From Geobacteraceae bacterium GWC2_53_11 (GTDB taxonomy: Bacteria; Desulfobacterota; Desulfuromonadia; Geobacterales; Pseudopelobacteraceae), in assembly GCA_001802645.1 (NCBI GenBank), contig MGZJ01000034.1:32605-96604 (forward strand): a stretch of DNA of 64,000 nt. The letters run 5' to 3'. Position numbers and translations under genes: made by a program. Under the pieces are notes generated by a model. That model worked only from the letters and a program-made list of their open reading frames with translations. It ran no database searches and was not told where the DNA came from. Shown piece after piece: positions 59,000 to 64,000 of the stretch (its first letter is position 1; the number at the start of each line of letters is the position of its first letter).

Positions 59000-60703
59000 A
59001 TGTCTCTCATGACGCCTTTGGTGCTCATTGTTGATGATGAACAGTCGATACAGGATCTTCTCAAAATCTATTTTGGGCGGGAAGGTTTTGTTGTTGCCTG
59101 CGCATCGTCAATACGTGAGGCAGAACAGGCTCTTGGCCGAAATAAATTTGATCTGGTTCTCATCGATATCTACCTGGGTGAAGGTACCGGCATTGACCTC
59201 TTGCGTCACGTCCGGGCATTCAACCCACATATTCAGGTTGTGCTGATGACCGGCCTTCCCGATGTCCAGACTGCCGCGGAAGCTCTCAGGCTGGGGGCTT
59301 TTGACTATGTCACCAAACCGATTGCTCCTCACCAGATCGTCGGCATAGCCCAGCGGGCCATGCTCGGTAAAAAGCTTGTCGAGGAAAACGAACGCAGGCA
59401 GGCGAACCTGGACGCCATCTTCCACAGCGCATCCGATGGTATTATTCTGGTGGATAGCAGCAACACGCCAGTCCGGGTCAATGGTGCGGCCATGCAGTCG
59501 TGCGGCTTTATCCTGGATACGACCGGCTTTCCCCAACGTCCTGAAGAGAGCGGGTGCGGCGGCACATGCCGGCAAACCATGGCCAGAGTGCTTCAGAACG
59601 GATCCAAACAGACGATTCGCCGTTTTGAATGCCGGAAGAATGACGGCACCAGGCGGACCATAAGCCTCAGTGCCTCTCCCGTGTTCGAAAGTAATGGCTC
59701 GATAAGCGGGGCAGTGGGCATTATGCGTGACGAGACCGAGTTGGTGTACCTGGAAAAGCAGGTATACCGGCAAAGCGGTTTTGGAGGGCTTGTGGGCGGC
59801 AACAGCGCCATGCAGAGGATGTATACCCTGATTGAGGCGCTGGCTGACGTGCCGACCACCGTGCTGGTAAACGGTGAAAGTGGCACCGGCAAGGAGCTGG
59901 TGGCAGCGGCGCTGCATCACCAGGGGGGCAGACGCGACAAGCCGATTGTGAAGGTCAACTGTTCCGCCCTGTCGGAGCATCTTCTGGAAAGCGAACTGTT
60001 CGGCCATGTTCGCGGGGCTTTTACCGGCGCGGTTTCCGCCAAGATCGGCAGGTTTCAGAGGGCGCACGGCGGGACAATCTTCCTTGATGAGATCGGCGAT
60101 ATCTCCATTGCCACGCAGATGCGGTTGCTTCGCGTGCTGCAGGAACATGAATTCGAACAGGTTGGCGACTCAACCCCCGTCAAGGTGGATGTCCGGGTCA
60201 TTGCGGCGACCAATCAGGACCTGGCGGAAAAGGTGCGGCTCGGCACATTCCGGCATGATCTCTACTACCGTCTGAACGTAGTCCGCCTTATTGTCCCGCC
60301 GCTCCGGGACCGTCTTGACGATATCCCGCTGCTGGTCGATCATTTTCTCGAGAAATTCATCCAAAAGTTTAACAAACCGCTTTCGGGGGTATCCCCGGAA
60401 ACGCTGGAACTGTTGACCATCCATACCTGGCCCGGAAATGTCCGTGAACTGGAACACACGCTTGAACATGCGGCAATTGTGTGCCGTTCCTCGAACATTG
60501 AGGTAGCGGACCTTCCCCAGGACTTTCTTGCGGCAATTCACGACCGGACCGAAGAGATGGCCTGTAGTATCGATGAAGAGGAACTGACGCTGGAAGATGC
60601 CCTTAAAATGTCAGGAGGCAACAAAGCCAAGGCTGCCCGTCTGCTTGGCGTCAGTCGCTGCACGGTGTATCGCAAACTGCAGGACGGCGTTGCCGTAAAT
60701 TGA
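59000..60703 (+). CDS. Sigma-54 activator with receiver and PAS domains (NtrC family)
   Basis: 567-residue transcription activator. Receiver domain (1-125; phospho-acceptor Asp in L-V-L-I-D-I-Y-L about 51-58), a PAS-like domain (about 130-245) and an AAA+ domain (about 260-480) with Walker A G-E-S-G-T-G-K-E (about 292-299), the sigma-54-contact loop G-A-F-T-G-A (about 338-343) and Walker [10 protein letters not shown] (about 358-366). A Fis-type helix-turn-helix closes the protein (about 525-562). It activates sigma-54 promoters when phosphorylated. A soluble histidine kinase gene follows 42 bp later and is a likely partner. The PAS insertion between receiver and AAA+ is unusual. Confidence 0.95.
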   Translation: MSLMTPLVLIVDDEQSIQDLLKIYFGREGFVVACASSIREAEQALGRNKFDLVLIDIYLGEGTGIDLLRHVRAFNPHIQVVLMTGLPDVQTAAEALRLGAFDYVTKPIAPHQIVGIAQRAMLGKKLVEENERRQANLDAIFHSASDGIILVDSSNTPVRVNGAAMQSCGFILDTTGFPQRPEESGCGGTCRQTMARVLQNGSKQTIRRFECRKNDGTRRTISLSASPVFESNGSISGAVGIMRDETELVYLEKQVYRQSGFGGLVGGNSAMQRMYTLIEALADVPTTVLVNGESGTGKELVAAALHHQGGRRDKPIVKVNCSALSEHLLESELFGHVRGAFTGAVSAKIGRFQRAHGGTIFLDEIGDISIATQMRLLRVLQEHEFEQVGDSTPVKVDVRVIAATNQDLAEKVRLGTFRHDLYYRLNVVRLIVPPLRDRLDDIPLLVDHFLEKFIQKFNKPLSGVSPETLELLTIHTWPGNVRELEHTLEHAAIVCRSSNIEVADLPQDFLAAIHDRTEEMACSIDEEELTLEDALKMSGGNKAKAARLLGVSRCTVYRKLQDGVAVN

Positions 60704-60745
60704 ATCTGCTCTCATATTGAATCCAGCCGAAGGAGGCTCCTGCAC

Positions 60746-61489
60746 ATGATATCCGATGCTCCCTTGACTGAGAATGCCCTATATAATCAGAATGAAGAAC
60801 TGCGGGAGGCCAACCGGAACCTGGAAGCCGCCCTGTTGTCGATTTCCCACGACCTGCGTAATCCGCTTCATGTCATCATGATGGATAGCGGCAAACTGCT
60901 TGAGAAGAGTGGCGACCAGTTTGGTTCCCGTGAACGATCCAGCCTGGAGCGGGTCAGCACGGCGGCCCAGCATATGGCCGGAATGATCGACGGCCTTCTG
61001 GGAATGTGTTGTATTGCAGGACAGAATACGTCGTTTGAAATGGTTGATTTGAGCAGCCTGGCATCAGCCGTTTTTTCCGAGCTTCATATGAAGGAACCGC
61101 ATCGGACGGTTGTCTGCACCGTTCAGGAAGGCGTGCACGGCTGGGGTGATCCCCGGCTCCTTGAGGTCGTCCTGGTTAATCTGATCGGCAATTCTTGGAA
61201 GTACAGCGTAAATCGGCATTCCGCCGTGATCGAATTTGGATCCACGGCATCTTCGGATGGGAACCTCACCTGTTTTATCCGCGATAACGGCATCGGTTTT
61301 GACGCCTCATTGGCCGATCGCCTCTTTCTCCCGTTTCAACGGTTTCACGCCGATTCTGAAGGAAGCGGCATCGGCCTGGCTTCCGTGCAGCGCATTATTA
61401 CCCGTCTGGGCGGCAGGGTTTGGGCTGAGGCAGGGAAGGAAAGCGGAGCCGTCTTCTACTTTACCCTGCCCGCCGTCCCCTCCACCTGA
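60746..61489 (+). CDS. Soluble histidine kinase without sensor domain
   Basis: 247-residue cytoplasmic kinase. A short coiled-coil-like N-terminus (about 8-28) is followed by a HisKA domain with S-I-S-H-D-L-R-N-P-L-H (about 32-42) and an ATPase domain with N-L-I-G-N-S-W-K-Y (N box, about 147-155), D-N-G-I-G-F-D and G-S-G-I-G-L-A-S-V. No membrane or sensor segment is present, so it must receive its signal from another protein. AAGGAGG precedes the ATG. It follows the sigma-54 activator by 42 bp and is probably its kinase or phosphatase. Confidence 0.92.
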   Translation: MISDAPLTENALYNQNEELREANRNLEAALLSISHDLRNPLHVIMMDSGKLLEKSGDQFGSRERSSLERVSTAAQHMAGMIDGLLGMCCIAGQNTSFEMVDLSSLASAVFSELHMKEPHRTVVCTVQEGVHGWGDPRLLEVVLVNLIGNSWKYSVNRHSAVIEFGSTASSDGNLTCFIRDNGIGFDASLADRLFLPFQRFHADSEGSGIGLASVQRIITRLGGRVWAEAGKESGAVFYFTLPAVPST

Positions 61490-61740
61490 ATCTCCCCCTG
61501 TCGCTTCATGCGACATATCTGTAACAGGGTGATGCGACACATGTGATTCATTGCTACATTGCTGCATTGCCGATGCCCCTTGTTGTATTCCCTTCCGTGC
61601 CTGACAGAATCCTTATCAGTTTGAATTTTCACACGAAAAATTTTTATCTGTCGCCGCCTGTCCCGCTGGCACGCATCGTGGAATGTCATAGTCAGGATCT
61701 ATCTCCGGAATTGATCGAATAGATCCACAGGGGGCGACAT
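61490..61740 (+). promoter_or_regulatory. Leader of the STAS-CheY-CheA genes with paired direct repeats
   Basis: Non-coding region. Two direct repeats ATGCGACA(T/C)AT lie at 61508-61518 and 61532-61542, 24 bp apart, with CTGTAACAG between them. A sequence resembling a sigma-54 promoter, TGGCACGCATCGTGGA (61667-61682), has the GG but lacks the invariant C of the -12 GC, so I do not call it as one. No other promoter is clear. Confidence 0.35.
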
Positions 61741-62097
61741 ATGGCTGAATTTTCCGTACAGGTTGAACCGGCAGACGAAGATGCCATTGTCGTCACGGTA
61801 AACGGTCCCGCAACCATCTCCAACGTCAACACGCTGCTCACGCAGCTGCTGGCAGCCTTTCATCGGGCAGACCATGTGATCATCGATCTGCATGGCGTTA
61901 CCGACATCGATGCCGCCGGCCTGCAACTGCTCTGCTCTTCCCATCGAAGTTCTCTCTCTGTCAGCAAGGAATTAACCATACGTGGCAAGGAACAGCCTGT
62001 CATCCGGGATGCAGCCGCCGCATCCGGTCAGCTGCGCACGTCAGGGTGCGCAATCGACTCAACACATACCTGTATCTGGACGGGAGGGACCTACTGA
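61741..62097 (+). CDS. STAS domain protein
   Basis: 118-residue protein with a STAS (anti-sigma-antagonist-like) fold: V-I-I-D-L-H-G-V-T-D-I-D-A-A-G-L-Q (about 43-59) is the core motif. The position of the usual phosphorylatable Ser in D-S-x-G-L is occupied by Ala (D-A-A-G-L), so regulation by a serine kinase is unlikely. In chemosensory clusters such proteins often work as adaptors or scaffold regulators. AGGGGG lies seven bases before ATG. The stop overlaps the CheY start by one base. Confidence 0.9.
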   Translation: MAEFSVQVEPADEDAIVVTVNGPATISNVNTLLTQLLAAFHRADHVIIDLHGVTDIDAAGLQLLCSSHRSSLSVSKELTIRGKEQPVIRDAAAASGQLRTSGCAIDSTHTCIWTGGTY

Positions 62098-62462
62098 TGG
62101 CAAAGCAGATCATGGCGGCCGACGATTCGGCCAGCGTCAGGCAGATGGTAAGTTTTACCCTGAAACAGGGTGGCTACGAGGTGGTTGAAGCGGTGGATGG
62201 TCAGGATGCCCTGCGGAAACTGCAGGAGCACAAGGTTGACATGCTTATCACTGACCTGAACATGCCCAACCTCGACGGCATCGGCCTGATCAAGGCAACC
62301 CGTGCGCTCCCCTCCTGCCGGTTTATCCCGATTATCATGCTCACCACAGAGTCACAGGAGTGCAGAAAGCAGGAAGGGAAGGCTGCCGGAGCAACGGGGT
62401 GGGTGGTCAAGCCGTTCAAGCCGGAACAGATGATCGCCGTGGTGAAAAAGGTTCTGGGATGA
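62097..62462 (+). CDS. cheY: CheY-like response regulator
   Basis: 121-residue single-domain receiver. Acidic pocket A-D-D-S (about 8-11), phospho-acceptor Asp in L-I-T-D-L-N-M-P (about 51-58), Thr/Ser in M-L-T-T-E-S (about 83-88) and Lys in V-V-K-P-F (about 105-109). The start overlaps the STAS stop by one base (TGATG) and the stop overlaps cheA by four bases (ATGA). Expected to carry phosphate from the CheA encoded next to its target, for chemotaxis or another CheA-controlled output. Confidence 0.94.
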   Translation: MAKQIMAADDSASVRQMVSFTLKQGGYEVVEAVDGQDALRKLQEHKVDMLITDLNMPNLDGIGLIKATRALPSCRFIPIIMLTTESQECRKQEGKAAGATGWVVKPFKPEQMIAVVKKVLG

Positions 62463-64000
62463 TTGATCAATTCAGGCAGACATTCAAAGACGAAGCCAAC
62501 GAGCATCTTGCCGAGTTGGAGAGCTCGCTGCTTGAACTTGAAGAAGCCCCGGATGATCTCGAACTTGTCGGACGGGTGTTCCGGTCCATGCACACGATCA
62601 AGGGGTCGGGGGCCATGTTCGGTTTTGATGATATCGCCCGCTTCACCCATGAGGTCGAGACCGTTTTTGACCTGGTGCGGACCGGGCAGTTGACGGTTAC
62701 CGGCGATCTGGTGAATCTGAGCCTCAAGGCAAGGGACCGGATCAAGGCCATGCTTGATGCCGACGGCACCGATCAGGACAGTGCCGCCAGCGAAAAGCTT
62801 ATTGCAGCCTTCAGGTTGCTGGCGGAACGTGGCGAACCTGCCGGGCGGTGCCCCGATGCAGATTCTGAAGCGGAACCCGAGGCTGAATGCGGCGATACTA
62901 TCACCTATCGCATCAGGTTCAAGCCGCTTCCCGGCATCTTCAAAAGCGGCATGAACCCGGTAGCCTTGCTGAATGAGCTTCAGGAACTCGGGAGGTGTAC
63001 CGTTGTTGCACAGACGTCTGAAGTACCGGTCCTTGCGGCTATCGATCCGGAGAACTGCTACCTGTTTTGGGATGTCGTTCTTACCACCCCGCTCGGTGTG
63101 GACGCCATTCGAGATGTGTTTATTTTTGTCGAGGACGAGTGTGATCTGAGCGTAACGGTTATCGACGCCAGCGACGGACTCGACCAGGACGAAGATTACA
63201 AAAAACTGGGCGACATCCTGGTGGAGCGCGGCGATCTGACCCCGGAAGACATGCTGAATGTGCTGGCGGTGCGCAAACGTTTCGGAGAGCTGGCCGTGGA
63301 AGCGGGTGTAGCAACCGGTGATCAGATCGCTTCAGCGCTGGCGGAACAGCAGCATGTCCGGGCAGTTCGTCAGGAGCGCGCCTCCGATGACGCAACGTCG
63401 AATATCCGGGTGCCGGCTTCGCGTCTGGATGTCCTGATCAATCTGGTGGGGGAGCTGGTTACCGTACAGGCGCGGTTCACCCAGACCGCGCTGCAGCGGG
63501 ACGACGAAGAACTGCTGGCCATCGCCGAAGAGGTGGAACGGCTGACGGTGGAGCTGCGGGACAATACGCTCAATATCCGCATGCTCCCCATCGGCAGCAC
63601 CTTCAGCAAGTTCAAACGGCTGGTGCGCGATCTTTCCCAGGAGCTGGGCAAGCAGATAGAAATGACCACGGAAGGTGCCGAAACGGAGCTGGACAAGACC
63701 GTTATCGAAAAACTGAATGATCCGCTGGTGCACCTGATCCGCAACTGTATCGATCACGGCATCGAGCTTCCTGCGATCCGGGAGCAGCAGGGCAAGCCGC
63801 GTCACGGCACTGTGCATCTCTCTGCTGCCCATTCGGGCGACAGTGTGCAGATCACCATTCGTGACGACGGTGCAGGGCTTGACCGAGATGCCATTCGCGC
63901 CAAGGCGACAGAAAGAGAGCTTATCTCTGCCACTGCCGAACTGAGTGAACAGGAGATTTTCTCCCAGATCTTTGCCGCCGGATTTTCCACCGCCAAACAG
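62459..64000 (+). CDS. cheA: Chemotaxis histidine kinase CheA (partial, 3' end missing)
   Basis: At least 514 residues, open at the right window edge. HPt domain at the N-terminus with phospho-accepting His45 in S-M-H-T-I-K-G-S, a middle domain with P2-like elements (about 140-240), the dimerisation domain (S-R-L-D-V-L-I-N-L-V-G-E-L about 321-333) and the start of the ATPase domain (H-L-I-R-N-C-I-D-H-G-I-E about 425-436; D-D-G-A-G-L about 468-473). The CheW-like domain would lie beyond the edge. It passes phosphate to the CheY encoded immediately upstream. The four-base overlap with cheY indicates coupled translation. Confidence 0.95.
   Translation, partial: MIDQFRQTFKDEANEHLAELESSLLELEEAPDDLELVGRVFRSMHTIKGSGAMFGFDDIARFTHEVETVFDLVRTGQLTVTGDLVNLSLKARDRIKAMLDADGTDQDSAASEKLIAAFRLLAERGEPAGRCPDADSEAEPEAECGDTITYRIRFKPLPGIFKSGMNPVALLNELQELGRCTVVAQTSEVPVLAAIDPENCYLFWDVVLTTPLGVDAIRDVFIFVEDECDLSVTVIDASDGLDQDEDYKKLGDILVERGDLTPEDMLNVLAVRKRFGELAVEAGVATGDQIASALAEQQHVRAVRQERASDDATSNIRVPASRLDVLINLVGELVTVQARFTQTALQRDDEELLAIAEEVERLTVELRDNTLNIRMLPIGSTFSKFKRLVRDLSQELGKQIEMTTEGAETELDKTVIEKLNDPLVHLIRNCIDHGIELPAIREQQGKPRHGTVHLSAAHSGDSVQITIRDDGAGLDRDAIRAKATERELISATAELSEQEIFSQIFAAGFSTAKQ

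Noticed and set aside
59108-60148. 346-residue minus-strand open frame
   Set aside because: Antisense to the sigma-54 activator; no family features.
61667-61682. Sigma-54-like TGGCACG-N4-GTGGA before the STAS gene
   Set aside because: The invariant GC of the -12 element is GG here, so activity is doubtful despite the attractive neighbouring activator gene.
1-64000. CRISPR arrays, tRNA or rRNA genes, insertion sequences
   Set aside because: None recognised by eye; no regular spacer-repeat pattern, cloverleaf arms or transposase motifs were found.

Overview
The window looks like chromosomal DNA of a Geobacter-like bacterium (Desulfuromonadales/Geobacteraceae). The inference rests on gene content: a ResB/CcsB-type cytochrome c maturation system, a Rieske/cytochrome b complex paired with a multiheme cytochrome, a secreted multicopper oxidase of the OmpB/MofA type, many two-component and chemotaxis proteins, and a GC-rich backbone. 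No rRNA, tRNA, CRISPR array, insertion sequence or prophage was seen.

Region 1 (38-8560, minus strand): a ten-gene operon read from one promoter through a yybP-ykoY (Mn2+-type) riboswitch with an overlapping intrinsic terminator. In transcription order it encodes HtpX protease, a ribbon-helix-helix protein, a TerC-family protein, a glycine-rich membrane protein, a UPF0182 membrane protein, a PGPGW small membrane protein, a second (Alx-like) TerC protein, a zinc-ribbon protein, a UPF0016/GDT1 Mn/Ca transporter and a Tim44-like membrane protein. The riboswitch, TerC and UPF0016 all point to manganese homeostasis; the other members suggest membrane protein quality control tied to it. This is the most interesting unit in the window.

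Region 2 (8569-13873, minus): Rieske protein, cytochrome b, membrane-anchored pentaheme cytochrome c, a small Cys/His-rich exported protein, ResB and CcsB. This is a quinol-oxidising complex together with its cytochrome maturation factors. A dispersed palindromic repeat lies inside the start of the pentaheme gene.

Region 3 (14306-23693, plus): a WecA/MraY-like sugar-phosphate transferase, an exported Ser/Thr-rich protein with an EF-hand-like motif, then SCO1-like copper chaperone, FKBP isomerase, a cytochrome c fused to a periplasmic-binding-like domain, and a 1162-residue multicopper oxidase with two recently duplicated Ig-like repeats. It ends in a strong terminator.

Region 4 (23960-41096): an AT-rich polysaccharide cluster (B12 radical SAM protein, Wzx flippase that seems to start at CTG, glycosyltransferases, two methyltransferases, Wzy polymerase, epimerase), followed by GC-richer glycosyltransferase, Wzz and SLBB export genes. 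The last two are convergent and are preceded by a good sigma-54 promoter.

Region 5 (41289-46368, minus): archaeal-type ornithine cyclodeaminase, arginase and bifunctional PutA, which together would convert arginine to glutamate.

Region 6 (46451-64000): mixed housekeeping and signalling genes: a metallo-beta-lactamase-fold hydrolase, shikimate kinase-like protein, GGDEF response regulator, DUF3750 lipoprotein, chemoreceptor, small zinc-ribbon and membrane proteins, VOC protein, an Ig-repeat lipoprotein with an outer-membrane beta-barrel, a NarL-type two-component pair, an NtrC-type activator with a soluble histidine kinase, and STAS-CheY-CheA. CheA runs off the right edge.
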